Shown: positions 52,876 to 62,090 of the stretch, piece by piece
How positions within the stretch are numbered: position 1 is the first letter of the stretch
Layout of the letters: each line of letters starts with the position of its first letter
From: Alcanivorax sp.
GTDB taxonomy: Bacteria; Pseudomonadota; Gammaproteobacteria; Pseudomonadales; Alcanivoracaceae
Length of the DNA stretch: 64,000 bases
Assembly: GCA_022449455.1 (NCBI GenBank)
Contig: JAKUPL010000015.1
Location: 44,879 to 108,878, forward strand
Direction: 5' to 3'
Translations under genes and position numbers: made by a program
Notes under the pieces: generated by a model
Database searches by the model: none
The model's input: only the letters and a program-made list of their open reading frames with translations
What the model was told of the DNA's origin: nothing

Positions 52876-54489
52876 TCAACGGCGCTTCACCACCATGCGG
52901 CGGCGGATGCGCTGCTCGGTGGGCAGGTCGGTGAAGTCGTCGGCCTCGAACAGGTCGGCGCCCACCGGCGTTTCTTCGTTGCGGTGGTACAACTCCAGCA
53001 GCATGGCGCGGCGGTCGTCGCGCAGTTCCCGGTACAGCACCCCCATCATCAAAAACAGCACGATGGCGAACGGCAGGGCGGTGATCAGACTGCCCGACTG
53101 CAGCCCTTTGAGCCCGCTGGCCACGATCAGGGTGATGCAGATCGCCGAGATCAGCACGCCCCAGGTGAGCCGCTTGTAGAGCGGCGGATTCAACGACCCC
53201 TGGTCGGTCATTTGCGAGACGATGTAGGAGGCGGAGTCCGCCGAGGTGACCAGGAATACGAACAGAATCACCATGGTGACGCCGGACAGTACCTCGGGGA
53301 ACGGCAGTTCCTGGTACATCAGGAACAGACCGGTGGCCACGTCGTCGCTCACCGCGCCGGCCAGATCGGCGCCGCCGTTAAGCTGCAGATCCAGCGCCGT
53401 GGTGCCGAACACGGCAATCCAGGCACAGGCCAGCAGCGGCGGCACCAGCAGCACGCCGAGCACGTATTCGGTGATGGTCCGGCCCCGGGAAATGCGCGCC
53501 ACGAAGGTGCCCACGAACGGCGACCAGGCGATCACCCAGGCCCAGTAGAACAGGGTGAACTTGTTCATCCAGTCCGATTTCTCGAACGGCGGAATGGTCA
53601 GCGCCATGTCGATGAAGTTGCCCAGGTAGGCGCCCAGGCCGTTGACGAAATTCTTCAGGATCAGCACCGTCGGCCCACTCAACAGCATGTAGGCCATGAA
53701 GCCCAGGCACAGCGCCATATTGAAATTGCTCAGCCAACGGATGCCCTTGTCCAGGCCACTGTAGGAAGAGGCCGTGTAGCACAGAAACATGGCGCCCAGA
53801 ATCGCCGCCTTGGTCCAGAAATTGTCCGGCCAGTCGAACACCGTGTGCAGGCCGCCGTTCATCTGCAGCACGCCCAGCCCCAGGGAAGTGGCCACCCCCA
53901 TCACGGTGGCGACCACCGCCAGCACGTCCAGGGAATCGGAAATCAACTGGCGCCGTGGCAGCCCCTTGGTGACCGGCTCCACCATGGTGGAGACCAGCCC
54001 GGGCCGGTCCTTGCGGAACTGGAAGAAGGCGATGATCAGCCCCACCAGGCTGAACGCCGCCCACTGGCTCAGGCCCCAATGGAAGAAGCTGTACTGCATG
54101 GCCACCTCGGCGGCCCGGGCGCTGCCGGGCTCGGCCAGCCGGTGGGGCGGCGCCATCAAATGCTGGATCGGCTCGGCCATGCCGTAGAACACCAGCCCCA
54201 CGCCGAACCCCGCCGACAGCAACATGCTCAACCAGGAAAACACGCCATAGTCCGGACTGCAGTCCTGGGGCCCGAGCCGGATCTTGCCGTAGCGGCTCAT
54301 GGCCAGCACCAGCAGGAACACCACGAACACGAAGGTGCTGATCAGATAAAACCAGCCGAAGTAGTGGCCCAGCTCATCAAGCAGGGTCTCCGCCACATTG
54401 CGGAAACGTTGAGGAAAGGCGGCGCCAATGATCACCAGCGTGCCGACGAAGGTGGCGGAGAGGGTGAAGACCCGATGTTTTCTTAGCAT
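52876..54489 (-). CDS. BCCT-family transporter (2)
   Basis: 537 residues, about 12 membrane helices. The TM3 motif GFGVGLVFYGMAEPIQHL and the tryptophan box WAWVIAWSPFVGTFVARISRGRTITEY identify the BCCT family; it is a different paralogue from the one at 30674-32242 (the glycine motif and C-terminal tail differ). The C-terminal cytoplasmic tail is about 45 residues and basic (ending RRMVVKRR), of a type that can sense osmotic stress in BetP-like carriers, though that is inference. It shares its upstream region with the secreted esterase gene. Confidence 0.92.
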   Translation of the reverse strand: MLRKHRVFTLSATFVGTLVIIGAAFPQRFRNVAETLLDELGHYFGWFYLISTFVFVVFLLVLAMSRYGKIRLGPQDCSPDYGVFSWLSMLLSAGFGVGLVFYGMAEPIQHLMAPPHRLAEPGSARAAEVAMQYSFFHWGLSQWAAFSLVGLIIAFFQFRKDRPGLVSTMVEPVTKGLPRRQLISDSLDVLAVVATVMGVATSLGLGVLQMNGGLHTVFDWPDNFWTKAAILGAMFLCYTASSYSGLDKGIRWLSNFNMALCLGFMAYMLLSGPTVLILKNFVNGLGAYLGNFIDMALTIPPFEKSDWMNKFTLFYWAWVIAWSPFVGTFVARISRGRTITEYVLGVLLVPPLLACAWIAVFGTTALDLQLNGGADLAGAVSDDVATGLFLMYQELPFPEVLSGVTMVILFVFLVTSADSASYIVSQMTDQGSLNPPLYKRLTWGVLISAICITLIVASGLKGLQSGSLITALPFAIVLFLMMGVLYRELRDDRRAMLLELYHRNEETPVGADLFEADDFTDLPTEQRIRRRMVVKRR

Positions 54490-54608
54490 CGGCTCAGGCT
54501 ACCAGCCCGCGCCGGTGGCGCCACCTCGATTGTGAGTTTGTTCAAAGATTATACATTTCAACACCGTGCCAAGGGTGGACCCGGGATATTCAACGGTTGT
54601 AGAGTTTT

Positions 54609-54628
54609 TATTCATCGGCCGATGAATA
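54609..54628. promoter_or_regulatory. 20-bp perfect palindrome upstream of the secreted esterase
   Basis: TATTCATCGG/CCGATGAATA, a complete palindrome in the 172-base space between two divergent genes, 33 bases before the esterase ATG. This size and symmetry suit a dimeric repressor or activator. The TetR gene that follows the esterase is a candidate regulator but the link is untested. Confidence 0.6.
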
Positions 54629-54661
54629 TCAAAAAAACAATACATAATCAGGAGAACCACC

Positions 54662-56584
54662 ATGATCAAGACGGCCCTCGGTGCCCTCGCGGGTACCCTG
54701 CTGCTGCTGGCGGGTCCGGTCCAGGCCGGTAGCTGGCAGGACAACCTTTCCCTGGGCGGCTTCAACAACGTCCATCTCTACACCCCCGACACTGATTCAG
54801 CGGTGGGCGCCGGCAAGGCCCTGCTCATCGTGCTGCACGGCTGCACCCAGTCGATCAACGCCTACAAGACCGCCAACCTGGAAGTGGCCGCCGAGGAATA
54901 CGGCATGGTGGTGGCGGTGCCGGACGCCATGAACAAAGCCGGCTTCAGCTGCTGGTCCTATTGGCAGGGCAGCAAATCGCGCAGCGCCGGCGACTACAAA
55001 AATCTGATCGACCTGGCCAATGAACTGTCCGGCGACGGCGCCCGAGGCATCGATCCCAATCAGGTCTACATCGCCGGTCTGTCGTCCGGCGCCAGCTTCG
55101 CCAACACCACCGCCTGCCTGGCTCCGGACGTGTTCGCCGGCGTCGGCGTCAGCGCCGGCCCCAGCGTGGGCACCAGCTCCAGCGGCGCCATCGGCGTCTG
55201 CGAGCAGGCCAATGTGGAAAGCCGCTGCCGCAACCTGGGCGGCGCCTACCAGAGCGCCTTCGACACCCAGGTGGCTTCCATCGCCCACGGCGACGCGGAC
55301 ACCACCGTGGACACCTGCTACAACCGGCAGAACGCGGAAGGCATGGCGGGCCTGTACGGGGTCAGCGAACTGCCCGGCAGCACCGTGATCAGCCAGGACG
55401 GCGGCACCGCCGAGGAATTCCTGTGGCAGGACGGTCGTGTCTCCATGCTCTGGCTCAACGGCCTGGACCACTCCTGGTCCGGCGGCCAGGGTGCCAGCGG
55501 CAACTACATCGGCAGCGCCAGCATCAACTACGCCCGTTACCTGGGTGAATTCTTCAGCCAGAACAACGCCCGGGTGAATCGCAACCTGCCGCCCAGCGTC
55601 GACGGCCTGACCCTGGCCGCCAACGGCGACGCCATTCAGGTCAGCGGCCAGGCCGCCGACGAGGACGGCACCGTCACCGGCATCACCATCGTCATCGAAG
55701 GCCTGGCCGGCGGCGGCGACACCCTGACCACCAGCGTGGACGGCAGCGGCGCCTTCCAGGCCACCAGCGGCGGCCTGGCGGACGACCTCTACACCGTGGC
55801 GGTCACCGCCGAGGACAACGACGGTGGCGAAAGCGACCCGGCCATCGACACCGTGCGGGTGGGCCCGGCGCCGCCGCCCAGCGCCCCGGTACTCAGCGAC
55901 ATCGCGGTGAGCGTGGACGGCCAGTGCGCCACGGTCAGCGGCCAGGTGGTGGATCAGAATCAGGATCTGGCCTCGGTGACCGTCACCTTCGCCAGCGGCG
56001 CGATCACCGCCGACCTGGACGGCGTGCACTACAGCGCCCGTGCCTGCGACCTGCCCGGCGGCGCCAACAGCGCCAGCGTCGAAGCCCTGGACCAGGGCGG
56101 TCTCGCCGACAGCGACCAGATCGCCTTCCAGATCGACGCCGGCCAGGTGGCCACCCTGGACCAGCACATCAGCGCCGGCCGCCTGGACTACACCAACTAC
56201 GCCAACTGCTACCTGGAATACGGCACCGCCACCTTCAAACTCACCGAGCATTCCACCAGCGGCGACCAATGCCAATGGCAGGACGACGACGCCAGCTGCA
56301 CCGGCCCGATCCAGGCCTGCACCGGCGCCGGCAACAACGGAGGGGATGACGGCGATAACGGCGGCGACAACGGAGGCGGCGACCCGCAACCGGGCTGCCA
56401 GCAGGAAAGCGCCTACAACTACTACCACAAGACCGCCGGCCGCGCGTACAGCACCGGCAACTACTACGCCCCGAACTACTTCGCCCAGGGCAGCGACCAA
56501 CCCATGGCCGGCTCCACCTGGGGCATGACCACCCTGTACAGCACCAACGGCGGCGCCCTCTGGCAGGTCGGCACCTGCCCCTGA
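54662..56584 (+). CDS. Secreted PHB-depolymerase-family esterase with Ig-like modules
   Basis: 640 residues. Signal peptide about 1-22 (ending VQAG). The alpha/beta-hydrolase domain (about 25-310) has the oxyanion histidine-glycine of VLHGCTQS, the nucleophile Ser141 in GLSSG, an aspartate in HGDADTT and the histidine in LDHSWSGG. Two Ig-like/beta-sandwich linkers follow (about 315-400 and 405-500), then a Gly/Asp/Asn-rich spacer near 560-580 and a C-terminal cysteine-containing domain. Likely degrades polyhydroxyalkanoate or other polyesters outside the cell. Cysteine pairs suggest Dsb-dependent folding. GGAGA precedes the ATG. Confidence 0.87.
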   Translation: MIKTALGALAGTLLLLAGPVQAGSWQDNLSLGGFNNVHLYTPDTDSAVGAGKALLIVLHGCTQSINAYKTANLEVAAEEYGMVVAVPDAMNKAGFSCWSYWQGSKSRSAGDYKNLIDLANELSGDGARGIDPNQVYIAGLSSGASFANTTACLAPDVFAGVGVSAGPSVGTSSSGAIGVCEQANVESRCRNLGGAYQSAFDTQVASIAHGDADTTVDTCYNRQNAEGMAGLYGVSELPGSTVISQDGGTAEEFLWQDGRVSMLWLNGLDHSWSGGQGASGNYIGSASINYARYLGEFFSQNNARVNRNLPPSVDGLTLAANGDAIQVSGQAADEDGTVTGITIVIEGLAGGGDTLTTSVDGSGAFQATSGGLADDLYTVAVTAEDNDGGESDPAIDTVRVGPAPPPSAPVLSDIAVSVDGQCATVSGQVVDQNQDLASVTVTFASGAITADLDGVHYSARACDLPGGANSASVEALDQGGLADSDQIAFQIDAGQVATLDQHISAGRLDYTNYANCYLEYGTATFKLTEHSTSGDQCQWQDDDASCTGPIQACTGAGNNGGDDGDNGGDNGGGDPQPGCQQESAYNYYHKTAGRAYSTGNYYAPNYFAQGSDQPMAGSTWGMTTLYSTNGGALWQVGTCP

Positions 56585-56637
56585 CCCACCCTCCCTCCGC
56601 GCGTCGCGTCACCCGCGCGCGGAGGATCACCGCCAAG

Positions 56638-56742
56638 CGGTTCCGGGTCAGGCCCTTCCGGGACCCTTGAGAACAGGACGTTCGAAAGGGAGCCCCCAGG
56701 GACGGGTTCACGGCGTTCCCGGAAGGGCCTGACCCGGAACCG
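56638..56742. repeat. Perfect 26-bp inverted repeat element
   Basis: Arms CGGTTCCGGGTCAGGCCCTT(CCGGGA) at 56638-56663 and its exact complement at 56717-56742, around a 53-base spacer. Perfect arms of this length point to a mobile or MITE-like hairpin element rather than a terminator; no ORF or target duplication was seen. The wider 56585-56817 gap holds nothing else recognised. Confidence 0.7.
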
Positions 56743-56817
56743 CGCCCCTGCTGGAGGGTCCTGACAAGCCAAACGCCACTGCTTGTTGTCCCAGCGGCGC
56801 TTGCGTACTATCCGCGC

Positions 56818-57507
56818 ATGACGAAAAAGACCGTGGGCCGCCCCCGGGCCCGCGCCGGCGAAGGCGATCGCGGCGCCACCATTCTCGATGTGTCCGAACG
56901 TTTGTTCGCCCGCCACGGCTATGACGGCGTCACCCTGCGCACCATCGCCCGCGAAGCCGGCGTCGACGTGGCCCTGATCAACTACTACTTCGGCCCCAAG
57001 CAGCAACTCTTCGACACCGTCTTCCAACGCCGCGCCCGCGTTCTCAACGACGACCGCCTGGAAGAACTCAACCGCGCCCGCGCCGACGCCGAGCCCGACC
57101 CGGTGCCCCTGGAACGCATCATCGAAGCCTACCTGCGCCCCCTGGAAATGGCCCAGGAAAGCGAGGACCAGGGCTGGCGCAACTACTGCGCGCTGCTCGC
57201 CTACGTGAACACCTCACCGGTGTGGGGCCCGGTGCTGATGAGCCGCCACTTCGACGCCCCCATGGACGCCTTCGTGGAAGCCCTGTCCCGGGCCTTGCCG
57301 CACTGCGACCGGGGCGATCTCTACTGGTGCTACCACTTCATGTCCGGCTCGATGACGCTGACCTTCGCCAACACCGGCCGCATCAACGCCATGTCCGGCG
57401 GCCTGTGTCGCTCCGACGACTTCCAGACCGCCTACGACCGCATGATCCCGTTCGTGGTGGCCGGTTTCGAGCGGGTCTGCGGGCCGTTGAAAACCGGCCG
57501 CGGCTGA
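56818..57507 (+). CDS. TetR/AcrR-family transcriptional regulator
   Basis: 229 residues. N-terminal helix-turn-helix of TetR type (ATILDVSERLFARHGYDGVTLRTIAREAGVDVALINYYFGPKQQLF, given here as its motif parts at about 20-65: LFARHGYDGVT, IAREAGV, YYFGPK). The C-terminal ligand domain (about 100-225) resembles the CerR/PsrA-like group, which often responds to fatty acids or acyl-CoA. Its operator is unknown; the 20-bp palindrome at 54609-54628 is a candidate. It is convergent with the aspartoacylase-like gene. Confidence 0.9.
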   Translation: MTKKTVGRPRARAGEGDRGATILDVSERLFARHGYDGVTLRTIAREAGVDVALINYYFGPKQQLFDTVFQRRARVLNDDRLEELNRARADAEPDPVPLERIIEAYLRPLEMAQESEDQGWRNYCALLAYVNTSPVWGPVLMSRHFDAPMDAFVEALSRALPHCDRGDLYWCYHFMSGSMTLTFANTGRINAMSGGLCRSDDFQTAYDRMIPFVVAGFERVCGPLKTGRG

Positions 57508-57540
57508 AGCGGCGGGCCCGCCACGGCCTTATCGAGCGGT

Positions 57541-58872
57541 TTACTCGGTATCGCCATCCGGCCGGTCGGCCTGATCGGCGGAGGCAGCCTCGCCGCCGTT
57601 GTCGCCCTCGCCGTGATCCGACGCGCTTTGTTCCTGGGCCTGCTCCGCCTTGGCTTCCACTTCCTCGGCGCTCTTCTCCTCGCCGATCCGGTAGGCCGCG
57701 AAGCCGGCATGCACCACCTGGTTCACCGCCATGCCCAGCACGCGCCCGTCGTAGGGGGCGATGATGGCGCTGCCGGTGTTGCTGATCGGGTCGGTGACGG
57801 TGCCGAGAATCTGGCCCTTCTTCACTTGCTCGTTGAGCTCCACCTCGGACAGCAGAATCCCGCCCTGGGCGGCGCGAATCCACTCGGACTCATAGAACAC
57901 CGGCTGCGGCGCGCCCCAGAAGCGGCTCGCCTTGCGCATGTCCAGGTTCTCCAGCAGCGTCTCCAGGGCCTGCACGCCGTAGTCCACCGCGTCGTCTTCC
58001 AGCCGGTTGGGGCCGCCGGCTTCCATGGTCACCGCCACGATGCCTTCGTCCACGGCGGCGGCACGCAGCATGCCGCTGGAAGAGGGGCTGTGCAGCACCG
58101 TCATGCCGCCGAAATGCTTGGCGAACGCCACCACCTGGGGATTCTCCAGGTCGGCGCGCAGCTGCGGCTGGTTGACGCGCTTCTGGGAGCCGGTGTGCAG
58201 ATCCACCAGGTAGTCGCAGTGACGCACGATGTTCTCGAACAGGGAATACGCCACCCGGCTGGCGGCGCTGCCGTTCTTGCGGCCGGGGAAGTAACGGTTC
58301 AGATCGCGACGGTCGCTCAGATAGCGGGACCCGTTGCGGAAGCCGTCCAGGTTGACGATGGGCACGCCCACCACGGTGCCGGCCAGCTCGTCGGGTTCCA
58401 GCTCGTACATCAGCCGCCGCACCATTTCGATGCCGTTCAACTCGTCGCCGTGGACCGCCGCGGTGAGGCACAGATGGGGCCCGGGGCGGGTGCCATGGGC
58501 CACCAGCACCGGCACCGGCGTGGCGATGGAGCGGAACGATTGGTCCGGGGTCCAGTAGAGGGTATCGAAGGCGCCCACCGGCACGGTCTTGCCGAGCAGT
58601 TCCAGCGGTGCCACCGGGTCCGGCGTGGCGGGGACCTCGGTGGCGGTGTCGCCGGTGTCCTCGGCGGCGGTCGGGGCCTGGTCGGCGTCGTCCTCCGGAC
58701 CATCGGCGGCCACCGGCGGGCCATCCGGGTCCTCCGGGCGCGGCGCCGCCTGGTCGGCGCTCGCCGGGGCGGTATGGCGGCCGTCTTCGTCCTCACTTTC
58801 GTTGGCGGCCAGCGGTGAGGCCAGGGCCACCAGGGCCAGGGCGATCAGGGTCCGGTTGAGAATGGCTGTCAC
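57541..58872 (-). CDS. Secreted M14-type zinc hydrolase (AstE/aspartoacylase-like)
   Basis: 443 residues. The signal peptide (about 1-24, ending SPLAA) precedes a low-complexity Asp/Pro/Ala-rich spacer (25-85). The zinc-hydrolase domain has HGDELNGIE (His and Glu ligands), the HTGSQK motif and the EAGGPN region of succinylglutamate-desuccinylase/aspartoacylase proteins. Substrate is unknown; it is probably periplasmic. Another acidic low-complexity tail closes it. Start is GTG 58872 with AGGAGG 9 bases upstream; an upstream in-frame ATG at 58950 overlaps the ABC gene and lacks a site. It lies 40 bases after uup in the same direction. Confidence 0.85.
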   Translation of the reverse strand: MTAILNRTLIALALVALASPLAANESEDEDGRHTAPASADQAAPRPEDPDGPPVAADGPEDDADQAPTAAEDTGDTATEVPATPDPVAPLELLGKTVPVGAFDTLYWTPDQSFRSIATPVPVLVAHGTRPGPHLCLTAAVHGDELNGIEMVRRLMYELEPDELAGTVVGVPIVNLDGFRNGSRYLSDRRDLNRYFPGRKNGSAASRVAYSLFENIVRHCDYLVDLHTGSQKRVNQPQLRADLENPQVVAFAKHFGGMTVLHSPSSSGMLRAAAVDEGIVAVTMEAGGPNRLEDDAVDYGVQALETLLENLDMRKASRFWGAPQPVFYESEWIRAAQGGILLSEVELNEQVKKGQILGTVTDPISNTGSAIIAPYDGRVLGMAVNQVVHAGFAAYRIGEEKSAEEVEAKAEQAQEQSASDHGEGDNGGEAASADQADRPDGDTE

Positions 58873-58912
58873 GAAACGCGTCCTCCTCGTCGGCCCGGGA
58901 TCGCCGGGCCGG

Positions 58913-60844
58913 TCATGATGGCCTCTGGTCGAGTTCCTCCCAGCGGCCATAGTGGTCGTTCAAGGTCTGTTCCAGCGTCTGCAGTTCGCGCTGGGCGCTG
59001 GCGATGTCCTCCGCCGGGCCCTTGTAGAAGTCCGGGTCGGCCAGCCGGCTTTGCACCGCGTCCAGGTCCGATTCCAGGGCTTCGATTTTCTCCGGCAGCG
59101 CCTTCAGTTCGAGCTGTTCCTTATAGGTCAGCTTACGCGGAGTGGCGCCCGTCGGCCCGTCGGCGGCCACGGTTTTTACCTTGGTTTCGGTTTTCGTGGC
59201 GGCGGCTTTGGCGCCATCAACGTCGCCTTTGACGTCGCGCTCGCGGACCGGTTCCGGACGCTGGCGCAGCCAGTCCTGGTAACCGCCCACGTAGCTGTTG
59301 GGGTCGCCGTCGCCCTCGAACACCAGGGTGGAGGTGACCACATTGTCGATGAATTCCCGGTCGTGGCTGACCAGCAGCAGGGTGCCCTGGTAGTTCACCA
59401 ACTGCTCTTCCAGCAGCTCCAGGGTTTCCACGTCCAGGTCGTTGGTGGGTTCGTCCAGCACCAGCAGGTTGAACGGTTTGCTGAACAGCTTGGCCAGCAG
59501 CAGCCGGTTGCGCTCGCCGCCGGACAGGGAACGCACCGGCTGCCGGGCCCGCGCCGGTTCGAACAGAAAGTCCTGCAGATAGCCCATGACGTGCTTTTTG
59601 CGGCCGTTGATTTCGACCACGTCCGAGCCTTCCGCCAGGTTGTCGAGCACGCTTTTGTCACCGTCCAGGGTGTCGCGCAGCTGGTCGAAGTAGGCCACCT
59701 GCAGCTGGGTGCCCGTCTTCACGGAGCCCTGGTCCGGGGGCAGCCGGCCCAGCAGCAGCCGGATCAGGGTGGACTTGCCGCAACCGTTGGGCCCGAGCAC
59801 GCCGATGCGATCGCCGCGCATCACGGTCAGGGAGAGATCGCGCAGGATCCGTTTGCCGCCCACCTGGCAGGCCAGGTGCTCGGCTTCGATCACCACCTTG
59901 CCGGAGCTGTCGCCCTGCTGGATCTCCAGCCCGGCGGTGCCCTGGCGGTTGCGGCGCTGGGCGTATTGGTCGCGCAGGCTCTTGAGAGCGCGCACGCGGC
60001 CCTCGTTGCGGGTGCGCCGGGCCTTGATGCCCTGGCGGATCCAGCGCTCTTCCTGGCTGAGTTTCTTGTCGAACTCGGCGTTGGCCCGTTCCTCGTTCTC
60101 CAGGGCGGCCTGCTTGCCGGCCAGATACTTGTCGTAATCGCCGGGCCAGCTGGTCAGCTTGCCCCGGTCCAGTTCGATGATGCGGGTGGCCAGGGCACGG
60201 ATAAAGGCGCGGTCGTGGGAGATGAATACCAGGGTGGCCGGATAGCTTTTCAGAAAGGTTTCCAGCCAGCGGATGCTGTCCAGGTCCAGGTGGTTGGTGG
60301 GCTCGTCCAGCAGCAGGATGTCCGGCTCGCGGACCAGCGCCCGGGCCAGCAGCACCCGCCGCTTCATGCCGCCGGACAGGCCGGCGAAGCCGGCGGCGCC
60401 GTCCAGGTTGAGTTTGGAGAGCACCGTTTCCACCCGGTTGAACAGCTGCCAGGCGCCGTGGGTCTCGATGCGCTCGCTGAGCGCCTCGAAGCGCGGCATG
60501 GCGTCGTCGTCGCCGGCGGCCAGAGCGCGGGTCAGGCGCTCGTGTTCATTGAGCAGCTCGCCCAGTTCGCCCAGGCCACCGGCGACCATCTCGTGCACGC
60601 TGTGGTCCTGATCGTCGGGCACTTCCTGTTCCAGGCGCGCCACGGTCAGCTCGCGGGCGGTTTCGATCTGCCCGTCGTCAGCCTGCTGTTCGCCGGTGAG
60701 CACCTTGAACAGGGTGGACTTGCCGGTGCCGTTGCGCCCCACCAGACACAGCCGTTCGCCGGGTTCGATGGCCAGGTTCACCTGATCGAGCAGGGGTTGT
60801 TCGCCGTAATGGAGATCAAGATCGCGGAGGGTAATCAGAGGCAT
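58913..60844 (-). CDS. uup: ABC-F ATPase Uup
   Basis: 643 residues with two complete ABC ATPase domains and no membrane segment. The first has GRNGTGKSTL, LSGGMKRRVLLARAL and LLLDEPTNHLDL; the second has GPNGCGKSTL, LSGGERNRLLLAKLF and LVLDEPTNDLDV. A linker with the charged ABC-F helical arm lies between, and the C-terminus is a Lys/Glu coiled coil (about 575-640). Uup-type ABC-F proteins act on the ribosome and in tolerance to transposon excision intermediates. The upstream 214 bases (60845-61058) carry the start of the phospholipase gene's region with no clear promoter for uup. Confidence 0.94.
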   Translation of the reverse strand: MPLITLRDLDLHYGEQPLLDQVNLAIEPGERLCLVGRNGTGKSTLFKVLTGEQQADDGQIETARELTVARLEQEVPDDQDHSVHEMVAGGLGELGELLNEHERLTRALAAGDDDAMPRFEALSERIETHGAWQLFNRVETVLSKLNLDGAAGFAGLSGGMKRRVLLARALVREPDILLLDEPTNHLDLDSIRWLETFLKSYPATLVFISHDRAFIRALATRIIELDRGKLTSWPGDYDKYLAGKQAALENEERANAEFDKKLSQEERWIRQGIKARRTRNEGRVRALKSLRDQYAQRRNRQGTAGLEIQQGDSSGKVVIEAEHLACQVGGKRILRDLSLTVMRGDRIGVLGPNGCGKSTLIRLLLGRLPPDQGSVKTGTQLQVAYFDQLRDTLDGDKSVLDNLAEGSDVVEINGRKKHVMGYLQDFLFEPARARQPVRSLSGGERNRLLLAKLFSKPFNLLVLDEPTNDLDVETLELLEEQLVNYQGTLLLVSHDREFIDNVVTSTLVFEGDGDPNSYVGGYQDWLRQRPEPVRERDVKGDVDGAKAAATKTETKVKTVAADGPTGATPRKLTYKEQLELKALPEKIEALESDLDAVQSRLADPDFYKGPAEDIASAQRELQTLEQTLNDHYGRWEELDQRPS

Positions 60845-61058
60845 GAAGAAAGCGGGTCGCGGTAGCCGGGAAGGCGCCCAGTGTACACCCGCCGGGGCCG
60901 GGCGAGCAGCCCCGCGCGTCCTGCCCGGCCACGGCCGGGGATGGGTTTAATGTCCGTGGAAGTGGCGGATGTCGTGGATAAACAATTGAAGCGGCGTCGG
61001 AATTGTTCCTGTATAGGACGGACATACCAAAAAAACGAAACATCCCAGGGAGGGAATC

Positions 61059-62078
61059 ATGAAACGGATCCTTATCGGCTTGCTGATCTCCGCCGTGCTG
61101 TGCCCCGCCGCCCAGGCGTTCAAGCAGGAAACCCACCGGCGCCTGGTGGAAGACGCGGTCACCTACATGCAGAACCACCCCGGCACCACCGGCTACGCGG
61201 ACCTGCAGGCGGTGGCCGCCGCCGGCGGCTACACGGTGGCCCAGTTCGCCCAGGTGCTGGGGCAAAGCGCCTACGACGTGGACGACTTCCAGGACACCTA
61301 CTTTTGCGGCGCGATCACCGGCGACTGCGTGTACGCACCGGTGTTCAACGCCGGCGCCTCCCTGGTCAACTACACCTCTTACTGGCACTTCCAGAACCAC
61401 ACCCAGGGCCCGGACGTGCACGGCAACGACCTGGGCGGCTACAACTATGAGCTGCTCACCGTGTGGGGCGATATCGACAACCTGGCCGCCACCTGGCTGG
61501 TGGGCGATTACATGGACGACGGTCCCGGCGGCATGACCGGCTGGTGGTCCAACGACGACTCCGAATACAACACCTACGGCATCACCGAGGCCAACTACCG
61601 CCAGGGCACCACCTCCACCAAGTCCATGTACGACGACTTCGAGGAAATGCCGTTCCAGCCTCTGGATAACCTGGCCCAGTACTGGTACGACCAGTTCCTG
61701 GCCAACCCCACCGCCCAGAGCCTGGGCTATGCCCTGCACGCCACCGACGTGGTGCAGCCGCACCATGTATGGACCACCTCGGCGCTCAACCACAGCGGCT
61801 GGGAAGGCTGGGTGGCCGACTACTACGACAGCGAAAACCTCAACGACGACACCCTGGTGACCCAGGCGCTGGGTGACTTCACGCCGCTGGCGTCCGGTGC
61901 CACCGACATCCGCCCGTTGCTCACCGAGGGCGGCCAGATCGCCTACGCCAACGGCGCCCTGGTGCTGTCCAGCACCGATCATGCCGACCGTGTGCAGGTG
62001 GCGCGGGTGGTGGTGCCCCATGCGATCGCCATGGTGGTGCACCTGCTCGGCCACGCCAGCGCGCAGATCACCGACTGA
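61059..62078 (+). CDS. Secreted zinc-dependent phospholipase C-like protein
   Basis: 339 residues with a signal peptide (1-20, cleaved after AQA). The mature helical protein has metal-ligand-type His/Asp clusters: KQETHRR at its start, DVDDFQD, HFQNHTQGPDVHGNDLGG, and HATDVVQPHH, the HxxxDxxxPxH signature of the zinc phospholipase C/P1 nuclease fold. Whether it cleaves lipids or nucleic acids is undecided; P1 nuclease is the alternative. AGGGAGGG precedes the ATG. It heads an operon with the PpiC-type gene (12-base gap). Confidence 0.78.
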   Translation: MKRILIGLLISAVLCPAAQAFKQETHRRLVEDAVTYMQNHPGTTGYADLQAVAAAGGYTVAQFAQVLGQSAYDVDDFQDTYFCGAITGDCVYAPVFNAGASLVNYTSYWHFQNHTQGPDVHGNDLGGYNYELLTVWGDIDNLAATWLVGDYMDDGPGGMTGWWSNDDSEYNTYGITEANYRQGTTSTKSMYDDFEEMPFQPLDNLAQYWYDQFLANPTAQSLGYALHATDVVQPHHVWTTSALNHSGWEGWVADYYDSENLNDDTLVTQALGDFTPLASGATDIRPLLTEGGQIAYANGALVLSSTDHADRVQVARVVVPHAIAMVVHLLGHASAQITD

Positions 62079-62090
62079 GCGGTGCCCGAC

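Noticed and set aside
54641..54648. -10 element CATAAT just before the secreted esterase
   Set aside because: Transcription would start next to or beyond the ribosome site, leaving no leader, and no -35 lies at the right distance.
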